A stretch of 38,401 bases of DNA from JBNKEI01 sp050288705 (lineage in GTDB: Bacteria > Myxococcota > Myxococcia > Myxococcales > UBA5297). Below the pieces are notes generated by a model that was not told the DNA's origin, did not search any database, and was given only the letters and a program-made list of their open reading frames with translations. Below are positions 16,761-24,359 of the stretch, piece by piece. Position numbers and translations under genes: made by a program. Location: assembly GCA_050288705.1 (NCBI GenBank), contig JBNKEI010000146.1, positions 1 to 38,401 on the forward strand, written 5' to 3'. Within the stretch, counting starts at the first letter, position 1. Each line of letters starts with the position of its first letter.

Positions 16761-17297
16761 ATGGGGTTGCCAATTGATTTCGCGGTCTTAGGCGCCAATC
16801 TTATGAAGGTAAATCCAGGGCTCACTTTTTGGACCTTGGTCACGTTTCTAGTCGCATTTTTGGTGCTTCGCTGGAAAGCTTGGGGGCCTATTCTTCAGTC
16901 GGTAAAAGATCGTGAAAAGCGAATTCAAGACTCGCTTGATACCGCTAAGGCAGAAAGGCAAGAAGCCGAACGGGTTTTGGAAGAGCAAAAACAAGCAATG
17001 CTGAAAGTACGGCAAGAAACTGCCGAGCTGACCAAAAAAAGCCTTGCCGATGTAGAGAAAATTCGCCAAGAGCTTTTGACTAAGAATAAGAAGGAAGCGG
17101 AAGAGATTCTGCAAAATGCTCGGCGGCAGATTGAAGAAGAAAAGGCCAAAGCCCTGGGAGAAATTCGCCAATATGCTGTAGATTTAGCGCTTCAGGCGGC
17201 GCAAAAGCTGGTGGAAATCTCCTTGGATGAAAGCAAGCAGCGCGCACTGGTTTCCGATTTTATTGAGCGGGTAGATCAAAAGCGGCCGGCGGCTTGA
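16761..17297 (+). CDS. atpF: ATP synthase F0 subunit b
   Basis: This 178-aa protein has one N-terminal transmembrane helix (FWTLVTFLVAFLVLRWKAW) followed by a long charged coiled coil to about residue 160, which forms the peripheral stalk linking F0 to F1. AAAGGAG precedes the ATG with normal spacing. The operon ends here: no delta, alpha, gamma, beta or epsilon gene follows, so the F1 genes must lie elsewhere. Confidence 0.94.
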   Translation: MGLPIDFAVLGANLMKVNPGLTFWTLVTFLVAFLVLRWKAWGPILQSVKDREKRIQDSLDTAKAERQEAERVLEEQKQAMLKVRQETAELTKKSLADVEKIRQELLTKNKKEAEEILQNARRQIEEEKAKALGEIRQYAVDLALQAAQKLVEISLDESKQRALVSDFIERVDQKRPAA

Positions 17298-17342
17298 ACT
17301 TGTTCGTGACTTATTCAAAGAGGAATTCTTGCGATAAATAAT

Positions 17343-17362
17343 CCCCCTTTTTTTAAAGGGGG
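17343..17362 (+). terminator. Hairpin after atpF
   Basis: CCCCCTTT and AAAGGGGG form an 8-bp stem with a 4-T loop, 45 bp after the atpF stop and before the convergent lipoprotein gene. There is no T-run after it on the plus strand, so it may act in either direction or be a dispersed palindrome. Confidence 0.4.
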
Positions 17363-17425
17363 ACCGGAGATTCGCAGGACTTGCTCGTTCGTAAGTCGCT
17401 AGCCCCTGTTGCAGGTTATCGGTTA

Positions 17426-18640
17426 TTATGGAGGGTTAGCGGGACCTTCGGGAAGATCGGAAGCGAATTGTAACGTTTGTACCACTCCCGCGTGATTGGA
17501 AGGCCAAAGGCCGGAAGCCGTTTTACTGTCTTGGTTGGCGCCAACAAGCTGTGCTTTAACCGAAACCAGCTTGGAGCGAAGCAGGTCGAAATTTTTTAAG
17601 AAAATAAAATCGATGCGTTGCGCAAGGCTCGACTCCTCGTTGAGTAGATCTGCTGATTGGCAGCAGGTAAATCCCGGTTCATGCGGTGTATCCAAAAGCC
17701 AGCCGTCGGTGTAGCCGGCAAAAGTTAGTAATCCGTAGGTTGGGGTCCCGCTCTGGTTGGCGGGCGAATTGAAGTCGCCTACCAGAATTATTGGTAAAGG
17801 CTGCCTGGCAAAGGTGAACACCAATTCCGTTGCCTGGGCAACCTGAATATTGGCTAAAAGTGGAATGTCACTTGCTTCGAGATGAGTATTTACCAAGCGG
17901 CCAGTTTCATTGCCAACGCTCAGGTCGACTGAAGCCCATCCTCGGTCGACAGAAACGCTTGAATTATCGGGAAGACGAATTTCCAACTTGGTAGCAAATG
18001 AGCCGGAAAGCGGATTAGTAAACGATAAGCCCTGCTCTTTTTTAACCAGTATTACGTTTCGGTCGACTAGGCTAGCCAGGACACCTGGTACGCTGGTTGG
18101 CAGTGCTACTGGTTGGGTGCGAAAGACTGCGGCAACGTCGTAGGCAAGATTTCGTTCCACAAGTTTCGACTGCAGAATTTGCAAGTAATCAAGACATCTG
18201 TCTCCGGGAAGCAGACATATAAGAGATGCCTCTTGTAGCCCGATAACCTGAGGCTTGGTATTTTCAATTTCCTGGGCAATGCGGTCGGCGCGTTGGGGAA
18301 AATCTGTCGCGGCGATGTTGTTTAGAGCTTGAGTAACCAGGGCGGGAACGTCGCTGGGGTTATTAGCCAAGGCGTCAAGAATTGGCGCCAGATCAGTGCC
18401 GATATAGAGATTCCACGTCATCACCGTAAGTTCGGAACTCTGAATACTGCCATCAGGAACTGGTTGTACGGATGCATTGTTACTTCGGTCATCGCGACTT
18501 TCGTCACTGGAGTTGACATCCTCGCTGACGTTATTGTCGACGTCGCTGGTGCCGCCGTTCGCGTCCTTTGCCGAATCCTTACCGCAAGCACCGAGCAATA
18601 ATGCTATTGCCAGCAGTGCGATCCATCGCCGTTGGTTCAT
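17426..18640 (-). CDS. Endonuclease/exonuclease/phosphatase-fold lipoprotein
   Basis: This 404-aa protein begins with a lipoprotein signal (LLLGAC, Cys19) and an Asp/Ser/Asn-rich linker to about residue 70. The EEP domain follows with its conserved motifs in order: TWNLY, GLQEA, VNTHLEA, VGDFNSP, RIDFIF and SNHAGVV, i.e. the metal-binding Glu, the Asp/Asn pair and the catalytic His are all present. Being on the envelope, it may hydrolyse nucleic acids, phosphoinositides or other phosphodiesters outside the cytoplasm; the substrate is not readable. It stands alone, convergent with atpF. Confidence 0.85.
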   Translation of the reverse strand: MNQRRWIALLAIALLLGACGKDSAKDANGGTSDVDNNVSEDVNSSDESRDDRSNNASVQPVPDGSIQSSELTVMTWNLYIGTDLAPILDALANNPSDVPALVTQALNNIAATDFPQRADRIAQEIENTKPQVIGLQEASLICLLPGDRCLDYLQILQSKLVERNLAYDVAAVFRTQPVALPTSVPGVLASLVDRNVILVKKEQGLSFTNPLSGSFATKLEIRLPDNSSVSVDRGWASVDLSVGNETGRLVNTHLEASDIPLLANIQVAQATELVFTFARQPLPIILVGDFNSPANQSGTPTYGLLTFAGYTDGWLLDTPHEPGFTCCQSADLLNEESSLAQRIDFIFLKNFDLLRSKLVSVKAQLVGANQDSKTASGLWPSNHAGVVQTLQFASDLPEGPANPP

Positions 18641-18751
18641 TTCCCCTCCCTAGTTTGCTTTTAGGTTTGTTGGCAACTAACGTAGCGCTTGCCAGGTTGC
18701 ATGGCTACCTACAAAACAGGGCAGGGAAATCGGGTTTCCCATATTCAATAT

Positions 18752-19825
18752 CTATGCGGGGCTCGGCAGCGGAAAGGAAACGGTAAAAACCGACCCCTTT
18801 CCCTTGCCAAGGCTTTCGGCTACAACTTTTCCAGAGTGAAGTTCGGTGAGCTGTCGAACCAGCGCTAAACCCAAACCAAGGCCTTTGGTTCGATCGGTCG
18901 CATTGTCTGCTTGCGTAAACAAATCAAAAACGCGGGGCACGAATTCGGGAGAAATACCAGCCCCATTGTCGCTTATGCGCATATCGACCCAGTTTTCTCT
19001 CCTTAGAGTGCTGATGTCTATGTGGCCACCATGGTGAGTGAATTTCAAAGCATTGGAAAGCAAATTCCAAATAATCTGCTGCGCCCGCTGGGGGTCAACC
19101 AGAAGGAAAGGAATGGTTGGATCTAAGTTTACATTGACGCTGATTTTCTTTTCCTTGCTGGCAGGCGAAATGGAATCAATAGCGGAATGGATTATTGAAT
19201 GAAGGCTTACGCTCTTTTTTTCCAGACGCAATTTACCTGTTCTCATTCGGGAAATATCAAGAAGGTCGTCAACGAGGTGCGCCTGAATACGAGCGTTGCT
19301 AGCAATAGATTGTATGGCCTTCCTGCATGCCCCGCAATCTACATTAGTACGTAAGAGGTGCTCGGTTCGCAGCAGTATAGAAGACAAGGGTGTGCGTAGT
19401 TCGTGAGAGACGGTGGCTAAAAATATATCCTTAGCCTTATTGGCATGGTGGGCCGCCAGACATGCTTTTCTAGCATTGTTCTCGGCTAGTCTTCTGGTTT
19501 CTACTTCTCGCAGAATAGGGCGAAATGCCAAGAAATATAAAAAAGGCACCAAAATTGTTACTAAAGTTAGGCTATCTAGCAAAGCCATGCGTAACTTGTT
19601 AGGCTCATTGGGGAAAAAAAATAACATAACACCGAGCTCGGCCAGAAAACCTGCCGCAAGTGTCAAAGCAAAGAGACCAAAAACGTGCAATCGGGTGTCG
19701 GGATGGGTTAATTTACCGCACCTATTCTCTGAATCATCGGGATTAGAAAGCTGATTTGCTTGCGTAACATGCTTACCGTTATCCGGTCCCAAACTTGCCA
19801 TGCGCATTAATAATTTCCTAATCAC
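18752..19825 (-). CDS. Membrane-bound sensor histidine kinase (orphan)
   Basis: This protein of about 357 aa has two adjacent transmembrane helices (about 47-72 and 80-102), no periplasmic sensor domain, then HisKA with phospho-acceptor His141 (ATVSHELRTPLS) and HATPase_c with the N box WNLLSNALKFT, G1 DNGAGI and G2 GLGLGLALV. The short CGAC motif in HisKA (TNVDCGACRKA) is unusual. The GTG at 19825 is chosen because AAAGGGGG precedes it; the longer TTG start at 19855 lacks one. No response regulator gene is nearby. The signal is unknown. Confidence 0.88.
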   Translation of the reverse strand: MIRKLLMRMASLGPDNGKHVTQANQLSNPDDSENRCGKLTHPDTRLHVFGLFALTLAAGFLAELGVMLFFFPNEPNKLRMALLDSLTLVTILVPFLYFLAFRPILREVETRRLAENNARKACLAAHHANKAKDIFLATVSHELRTPLSSILLRTEHLLRTNVDCGACRKAIQSIASNARIQAHLVDDLLDISRMRTGKLRLEKKSVSLHSIIHSAIDSISPASKEKKISVNVNLDPTIPFLLVDPQRAQQIIWNLLSNALKFTHHGGHIDISTLRRENWVDMRISDNGAGISPEFVPRVFDLFTQADNATDRTKGLGLGLALVRQLTELHSGKVVAESLGKGKGSVFTVSFPLPSPA

Positions 19826-19994
19826 ACTGCCCCCTTTCCAACACTTATTAAACAATTCTCAGCAAGTAAGTGTTATTGCTAAATGAGATTTTGTTTGTAA
19901 CTGGACGCGCCATCCCAGAAGGATTAGGAGTGGTTACAAGTTGCGGGCGATGCTTTTGTCAGAAAATCGAGCATCGAGCTGCCACAGATCCTGC

Positions 19995-20029
19995 GCTTAT
20001 ACGACATAAGCTGTAGCGCCCAGTGAGAG
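19995..20029. other. Dyad and motif resembling a recombination-site half (paired with 31005-31027)
   Basis: GCTTAT (19995-20000) and ATAAGC (20006-20011) form a dyad with a 5-bp centre. ACATAAGCTG (20004-20013) followed after 10 nt by TGAGAG recurs at 31005-31014 with TGAGAG after 7 nt. The two sites bracket about 11 kb of accessory genes. They could be relics of resolvase/Tn3-type sites; no recombinase gene is visible, so this is a weak inference. The rest of the 259-bp gap (19826-20084) shows no gene. Confidence 0.25.
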
Positions 20030-20084
20030 GATCAGGAGGCGGGAGCATGTTCCATGAAGCTGTTTTTGGAACGGCAAAACCGTC

Positions 20085-20765
20085 TTAGCGATCGCCGGTT
20101 CGATGATCGCCCTGGTTGAGCTTGCAGGCGGATACCGCTATCGCGTTCTCCCGGGCGGAACGTAGCTCCGCCAAAGCCTGCCGGATGATCAGCGAAGCGG
20201 AGTGCAGAAACAGGGCGGCCATCAGAAAGGCGACCACCAGGTCCGGCCACTGGGTTTGGGTCTGGTGGACGAATCCGGCAGCGATCAACACCGCCAGATT
20301 GCCTATGGCGTCATTGCGACTGCAAAGCCAGACCGAGCGTACATTCGAATCGCCATTGCGGAATTTTAGCAGCAGCAGGGCGCTGATGGTATTAGCGCCC
20401 AGAGCGGCCGACGCCACCGTGCCCATGATGAGCTCGTTTGGTACGCCGAGCACGAACACTCGGTGCAAGGTGGAGCCCATTACCCAGAGTCCCATGACCA
20501 TGAGGGTGATCGCCTTGAAGATCGCCGCCGAAGCGCGCCACTGTATGGAGTGGCCGATGGCTAGTAGGGTGATGCTGTAGGTTAGGCTGTCACCCAGGAA
20601 ATCCAGCGCGTCCGCCCGCAGCGCCATCGAACCGGATGCGACGCTGGCACCCATCTCGACGATGAACATTGCCACGTTAATGGCAATCACCGTCCACAAT
20701 ACCCGCTTGTACTGTTGGGAAATGCCATTAAACTTCAGGTTGTTGCCGCAGTCACAGCTCGCCAT
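20085..20765 (-). CDS. Cation diffusion facilitator (CzcD-like) metal exporter, short form
   Basis: This 226-aa inner-membrane protein has six hydrophobic segments. The second carries ALRADALDFLGDS and the fifth SRNDAIGNLAVL, the paired Asp sites of CDF metal transporters. The Cys-containing N-terminus (MASCDCGNN) could help capture metal. CDF proteins exchange Zn/Cd/Co for protons; the cytoplasmic C-terminal domain is much reduced here, as in the short subgroup. AGGAGA precedes the ATG. The gene is visibly GC-richer than its neighbours and is paired with a divergent MerR regulator, a common mobile metal-resistance arrangement. Confidence 0.85.
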   Translation of the reverse strand: MASCDCGNNLKFNGISQQYKRVLWTVIAINVAMFIVEMGASVASGSMALRADALDFLGDSLTYSITLLAIGHSIQWRASAAIFKAITLMVMGLWVMGSTLHRVFVLGVPNELIMGTVASAALGANTISALLLLKFRNGDSNVRSVWLCSRNDAIGNLAVLIAAGFVHQTQTQWPDLVVAFLMAALFLHSASLIIRQALAELRSARENAIAVSACKLNQGDHRTGDR

Positions 20766-20807
20766 CTCGATCTCTTCTCCTGGGTGGTTCAGCTACGCTC
20801 AGATGAC

Positions 20808-20838
20808 ATCTTAGTATCTACAGCGACTGTAGCTTCAA
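20808..20838 (-). promoter_or_regulatory. MerR-type promoter/operator of the metal exporter
   Basis: On the minus strand TTGAAG (20833-20838) and TAAGAT (20808-20813) are separated by 19 bp, the elongated spacer that MerR activators untwist. The spacer holds a perfect dyad CTACAG-CGA-CTGTAG (20818-20832), the expected MerR dimer site. It lies between the divergent exporter and regulator genes, so one site can serve both. Confidence 0.85.
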
Positions 20839-20850
20839 GAGAGAATTGTC

Positions 20851-21285
20851 ATGGTTCCGCACTACTCGATCGGTCAGATGGCGAAAGCGGGCAATTGCAA
20901 GGTGCAAACTATCCGCTACTACGAACAAATAGGCCTGTTGCCGGAACCCGTGAGAAGCGCGGGCAATCAGCGTGTCTATGGTCGGGATCATCTCAATCGA
21001 CTGGGCTTCATCCGGCATAGCCGCGAACTGGGATTCTCCCTGGATAAGATCCGGGAGATTCTTGCCCTGAGCGACGACCCCTCCCACTCCTGCGAGGAGG
21101 TTGACCAGATTGCACGCAATCACCTGCGGGAAGTGGAGTCGAAAATTAGACGCCTTGAGAGCATGAGGGAGGAACTCAAGCGGATGATAAACCAGTGTGC
21201 CGGCAACCAGGTGTCGGATTGCCGGATTATAGAGGTCTTGTCGGACCATTCTCAGTGTTTGTCGGGGAGGCACTCCGATCCCTGA
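20851..21285 (+). CDS. MerR-family heavy-metal-responsive regulator (ZntR/CadR/PbrR type)
   Basis: This 144-aa protein has an N-terminal winged helix (YSIGQMAKAGNCKVQTIRYYEQIGLLPEP), a coiled-coil dimer helix (about 82-112) and Cys81, Cys116 and Cys124, spaced like the metal ligands of ZntR/CadR/PbrR; further Cys at 16 and 136. It should repress, and on Zn/Cd/Pb binding activate, the divergent CDF gene through the 19-bp-spacer promoter between them. AGAGAGAA precedes the ATG. The exact metal cannot be read. Confidence 0.9.
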   Translation: MVPHYSIGQMAKAGNCKVQTIRYYEQIGLLPEPVRSAGNQRVYGRDHLNRLGFIRHSRELGFSLDKIREILALSDDPSHSCEEVDQIARNHLREVESKIRRLESMREELKRMINQCAGNQVSDCRIIEVLSDHSQCLSGRHSDP

Positions 21286-21343
21286 ATACCCAGATAGGAC
21301 TCGGCGACAAAGACTGCTTGACCTGATCTTTGAAAAAGTTCTT

Positions 21344-21389
21344 AATTTTGAAATTTCATTTTACGACCGTAGTGGAAATTTTCAAAATT
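21344..21389 (+). promoter_or_regulatory. Long dyad upstream of the methyltransferase gene
   Basis: AATTTTGAAATTTC (21344-21357) is the inverse of GAAATTTTCAAAATT (21375-21389) apart from one missing A, with a 17-nt loop. It ends just before the ribosome site GGTGA (21391-21395) of the downstream gene. It could be an operator or an RNA hairpin controlling that gene; the structure is seen, the role is inferred. Confidence 0.4.
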
Positions 21390-21402
21390 GGGTGACGTAA
21401 AA

Positions 21403-22179
21403 ATGGTTAAAAAATCAATAGATTTCGATTCAATCGCCGACTTATATGATGCATATGTTTCGGTTGATTTTGATATTCCGTTTTTTTTGCGAGAAACCGA
21501 GAATTGTGATGGCGAGATTCTCGAACTTATGAGTGGAACTGGCAGAGTATCTATCCCTTTGCTGGAAGCAGGAAGACGCTTGTTGTGTGTCGATTATTCG
21601 AGCAAAATGCTTGATAAATTACTTTGCAAAACGTCGATAAAAAATATTGCTGTGGAAACAGTAGCAATGGATGTTTCTGAACTGGCATTAAATCGACAAT
21701 TTAATACTATTATTCTTCCATTTCATTCATTTGCTGAAATTGCCGATAAAGAAAAACAACTCGCTGCTTTGTTGCGTATTCGGGAACATTTGGAGCCAAA
21801 AGGTATTTTTTTAATTACTCTGCAAAATCCAGTTCTCCGTAAACAAGCTGCTGATGGAGAAACACGTATTCTAGGTAATTTTTCTCTTTCAAATGACTAC
21901 GTTCTTCAAATTTCTTGCGCCAACGTCTACCAGCCGGATAGCGGAATGGTTTCTGGTGTCCAATTATATAGTGTATTTGACCAATTTGGCAAACTTGTTG
22001 AAAAACGCGAATTGCCAGTTAAATTTCGATTGGTTTCGAAACCAGAATTCGAGGAAATGTGCGCAAAGGCTGGATTCAAAATAGAGCGAAGTGTTGGAGA
22101 CTATTCTTATTCTTCTCTTGATGAGAGTACTAGTCCCTATATGATTTTCTGGCTTCGGAGAAGTAATGGTCTGGGCTAA
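21403..22179 (+). CDS. Class I SAM-dependent methyltransferase
   Basis: This 258-aa protein has SAM motif I in GEILELMSGTGRVSIPLLEAG, acidic motif II in LLCVDYSSKML, motif III AMDVSEL and a FNTIILPFHSFAEI stretch, typical of small-molecule methyltransferases. The C-terminal half is beta-rich (GVQLYSVFDQFGKLV, VKFRLVSKPEFEEMCAKAGF). The substrate is unknown. The ATG at 21403 has GGTGA upstream; a TTG at 21388 is less likely because it lies in a dyad. The last codons run into a relic of a VIT1 gene on the other strand, so the C-terminus may have been reshaped at the junction. Confidence 0.82.
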   Translation: MVKKSIDFDSIADLYDAYVSVDFDIPFFLRETENCDGEILELMSGTGRVSIPLLEAGRRLLCVDYSSKMLDKLLCKTSIKNIAVETVAMDVSELALNRQFNTIILPFHSFAEIADKEKQLAALLRIREHLEPKGIFLITLQNPVLRKQAADGETRILGNFSLSNDYVLQISCANVYQPDSGMVSGVQLYSVFDQFGKLVEKRELPVKFRLVSKPEFEEMCAKAGFKIERSVGDYSYSSLDESTSPYMIFWLRRSNGLG

Positions 22180-22235
22180 CCAGCCCCAAATGCCCGGCGT
22201 AGCAATCTCCCGACAATATAAGCTAAGGCGGCGGC
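22175..22235 (-). pseudogene. Relic of the 3' end of a second VIT1-family gene
   Basis: These 61 bp match 23115-23175 at 53 of 61 positions and, on the minus strand, still read AAAALAYIVGRLLRRAFGAG-stop, against AAALAYIVGRLLRQAFGAG-stop at the end of the intact VIT1 gene. Most differences are synonymous, so this is an old coding duplicate, not a recent target-site copy. The rest of that copy has been lost and replaced by the flanking genes. The methyltransferase stop overlaps its first bases. Confidence 0.75.
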
Positions 22236-22305
22236 AGCAAATTTTCGCAACTTTCTTATGGCTACTACGATATACAGAATCTATTTTGCAAGAGGAGAAA
22301 AGCCA

Positions 22306-23061
22306 ATGGAAAAATATCGCAATCGCATATCGAGCGCAAGCGGGTACTTTGCGACAGCCAGATTTTCAGCAAGTAGGCCACGTAACGAATCAAGTCGAGG
22401 TAAAGAGATATCCAATTCGCCTAGTCATCTAAGCTCCCAAGTAGAGCAAAGACAAGACTCGAGAGCCTTGCTTTGTGCATCATCGTATCTAAAGTCATCC
22501 CCTAGTAAATACTCTGTATCAAAAGCGTCAACTCGCGCATTGCGTCTACAACCCGAATCATCGTCGAGTACACTCCCTCGAACCGAATCTAACTCATTTG
22601 TAGACAAAGGACGGACCGCAGGGTGCCGATTCCGAGTTGTCAAACCATTTTTTGTTGATGCAGGAGGGTATTCGAGCTGCATCGCAACAGTGGCGGAGGT
22701 TGATTATCATAAAGCTTGCTTGGCTGCTGAAAAGCGTGGTTATAATGCAGCAAAGGATAGTTTCTCAATGAAAGGCGTTCAAGAAACGCTGACTTCTTTA
22801 GGCGTGAGATCAAATCTTAATAGCAATTTGGTTGATTGGAATAATCTGTCTAATTTAGCTATATTAAACGTAAGACTAGTCTATCCTTCTGGCTTTTTGA
22901 CTGATACGCGGCCTGTTGTTTTCGAACGGCTCAGCAATGGCAAAGAATATATATATGACAATTGGAACTCTAAGCCATTGCAACGTCATCCCGTAAACGA
23001 AAAGGCTCCATATAGTTATAAACTAGAAAAAAATAGCTCATGGTTAGAAATATGTAAATAA
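22306..23061 (+). CDS. Papain/C39-like fold protein with Ser-rich N-terminus, probably catalytically inactive (effector-like)
   Basis: This 251-aa protein starts at the ATG 22306, with GAGGAG at 22292-22297. Residues 1-100 are rich in Ser, Arg and Asn and look disordered. Residues 115-225 align with the C-terminal domain of the protein at 37482-38246: SCIATVAEVDYHKA, LTSLGV, W..LSNLAILNV, VVFERLSNGKEYIYD. In that paralogue the candidate catalytic residues are Cys127 (or Cys131), His214 and Asp229. Here the equivalents are Gly121 (or Cys125), Arg202 and Asp218, so at least the His is lost. No signal peptide is seen. A pseudoenzyme effector, decoy or antagonist are all possible; the function is unknown. 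Confidence 0.65.
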   Translation: MEKYRNRISSASGYFATARFSASRPRNESSRGKEISNSPSHLSSQVEQRQDSRALLCASSYLKSSPSKYSVSKASTRALRLQPESSSSTLPRTESNSFVDKGRTAGCRFRVVKPFFVDAGGYSSCIATVAEVDYHKACLAAEKRGYNAAKDSFSMKGVQETLTSLGVRSNLNSNLVDWNNLSNLAILNVRLVYPSGFLTDTRPVVFERLSNGKEYIYDNWNSKPLQRHPVNEKAPYSYKLEKNSSWLEICK

Positions 23062-23115
23062 ATGCAACGACAATAGAAATCGCCGTTCGTTCAAATCGCA
23101 ATTCGAAAGCCCCTG

Positions 23116-23895
23116 CTAACCAGCCCCAAACGCTTGGCGTAGCAATCGCCCAACAATATAGGCTAGAGCGGCGGCTCCCCCTCCGGTTAGCAGTGTTCCT
23201 ATTCCTGAGAATATTAGTGGCCGCCCAATAACTCTTCCTTTTACTATTCCTATACCCATAAAGGCAGCGGCGGTGAGTGCGGCGCAAAGCCAAAGCTGCA
23301 AGGTGATAGAAATGGTTGGTATGAAAAAGGGAACTAGCGGCAGGAATCCTACTGCCATGAATGCTGCGAACGTAGCGATTGCGGCGCGCAGCGGGTTGGG
23401 AACCACGGTTTCTAGTCCATGCTCCTCGCGCACCATGGTATCTATCCATAATTCGCGATTAGAAGTGATGGTAGCAACAATTTGATCGAGCACTTCGCCG
23501 TGGAAACCTTTGTCTGCAAACAAAGTTCTGATTTCCTCCTTTTCTCCTTCAGGAATTCGCTCAACATGGTTTTCTTCCGCGCGGCGCACTTGCTCAATAC
23601 GCCCTTGTCGGCTGCTCACGCTTTGATAATTGCTTACCGCCATGCTGAATCCATCGGCGAGAAGCTTGGCTAGGCCAAGTACGGCAACAACCATGGCCGA
23701 AAATCCACCTCCGATGGCGCCTGCCACGGTTGCAAAAGTAGAAATCGAGCCGTCGACCGCACCCAATACGGCGTCTTCTAAATAATGGCTTGGATGTTTG
23801 CTGGCCAGGCGATGGCGAATTGCCGGGGGGCGATGCTCAGCAATTAGATGATTCTCGGTTCCTTTGCTCCCCCCTGATGTAAAGGTTTTACGCAC
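23116..23895 (-). CDS. VIT1/CCC1-family iron/manganese transporter
   Basis: This 259-aa protein has the family signature YLEDAVLGAVDGSISTFATVAGAIGGGF in helix 1, a second helix with LADGFSMAVSNYQSV, a cytoplasmic Glu-rich metal-binding helical hairpin (EENHVERIPEGEKEEIRTLFADKGFHG, MVREEHGLE) and three further helices at the C-terminus. VIT1/CCC1 proteins move Fe2+ or Mn2+ out of the cytoplasm by proton exchange. A relic of a second copy lies 0.9 kb away (22175-22235), with the papain-like gene between them. Confidence 0.9.
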   Translation of the reverse strand: MRKTFTSGGSKGTENHLIAEHRPPAIRHRLASKHPSHYLEDAVLGAVDGSISTFATVAGAIGGGFSAMVVAVLGLAKLLADGFSMAVSNYQSVSSRQGRIEQVRRAEENHVERIPEGEKEEIRTLFADKGFHGEVLDQIVATITSNRELWIDTMVREEHGLETVVPNPLRAAIATFAAFMAVGFLPLVPFFIPTISITLQLWLCAALTAAAFMGIGIVKGRVIGRPLIFSGIGTLLTGGGAAALAYIVGRLLRQAFGAG

Positions 23896-23984
23896 CTGCT
23901 AAATATAGTGCCTGACTGATGGCTCGGGTAAGCTTCTGGTGGTTGCCAGAGTTTGTTTGATTGCTTTTGCTTGATTAGCTGTTC

Positions 23985-24359
23985 ATGATGAACACAATTA
24001 ATTCCATGACTGATTCCCGTTTCCGCCAGCCAGTAGAAGTTCCGCCTCTTGATCCGGTGATTGCGCAATGGGCGCTTGAGCAAGTTAGACAAATGGTTTG
24101 CAGCGCTCTTCGCAATGCTTCTAGTAATGCCCAGGTGCTCCTATTTGGTTCGTGGGCCCAAAAAAAAGCCACTCGATTGAGTGATATAGATGTGGCTATT
24201 CTACCACAAGAGCCACTTCCGGTTTTTCTCTTGCCGCACTTGCGGGAGCAAATGGAAGAGAGTCACGTTCCCTATCGGGTGGATATAGTTGACCTCTCGC
24301 TATGTGATTCGTCTTTTTGCGAACGGGTAAAGCGTGAAGGAGTTTTATGGAGCGTCTAA
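23985..24359 (+). CDS. mntA: MNT-domain nucleotidyltransferase antitoxin (MntA-like)
   Basis: This 124-aa minimal nucleotidyltransferase has FGSWAQKKATRLSDIDVAIL, exactly the GSX10DXD motif of MntA antitoxins, followed by VDIVDLS with the third acidic residue. In type VII systems MntA adds AMP to the HEPN toxin on a Tyr and silences it (family knowledge). The gene overlaps the HEPN gene by 13 bp, antitoxin first, which supports co-translation. The start is uncertain among ATGs at 23985, 23988 and 24006; no strong ribosome site is visible. Confidence 0.85.
   Translation: MMNTINSMTDSRFRQPVEVPPLDPVIAQWALEQVRQMVCSALRNASSNAQVLLFGSWAQKKATRLSDIDVAILPQEPLPVFLLPHLREQMEESHVPYRVDIVDLSLCDSSFCERVKREGVLWSV

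Noticed and set aside
20032..20250. 72-codon minus-strand frame at the end of the CDF gene
   Set aside because: Overlaps the CDF coding region in another frame; a GC-driven shadow.
23116..23449. Minus-strand frame 22970-23449 overlapping the VIT1 gene
   Set aside because: Different frame from the well-supported VIT1 protein; no family similarity.
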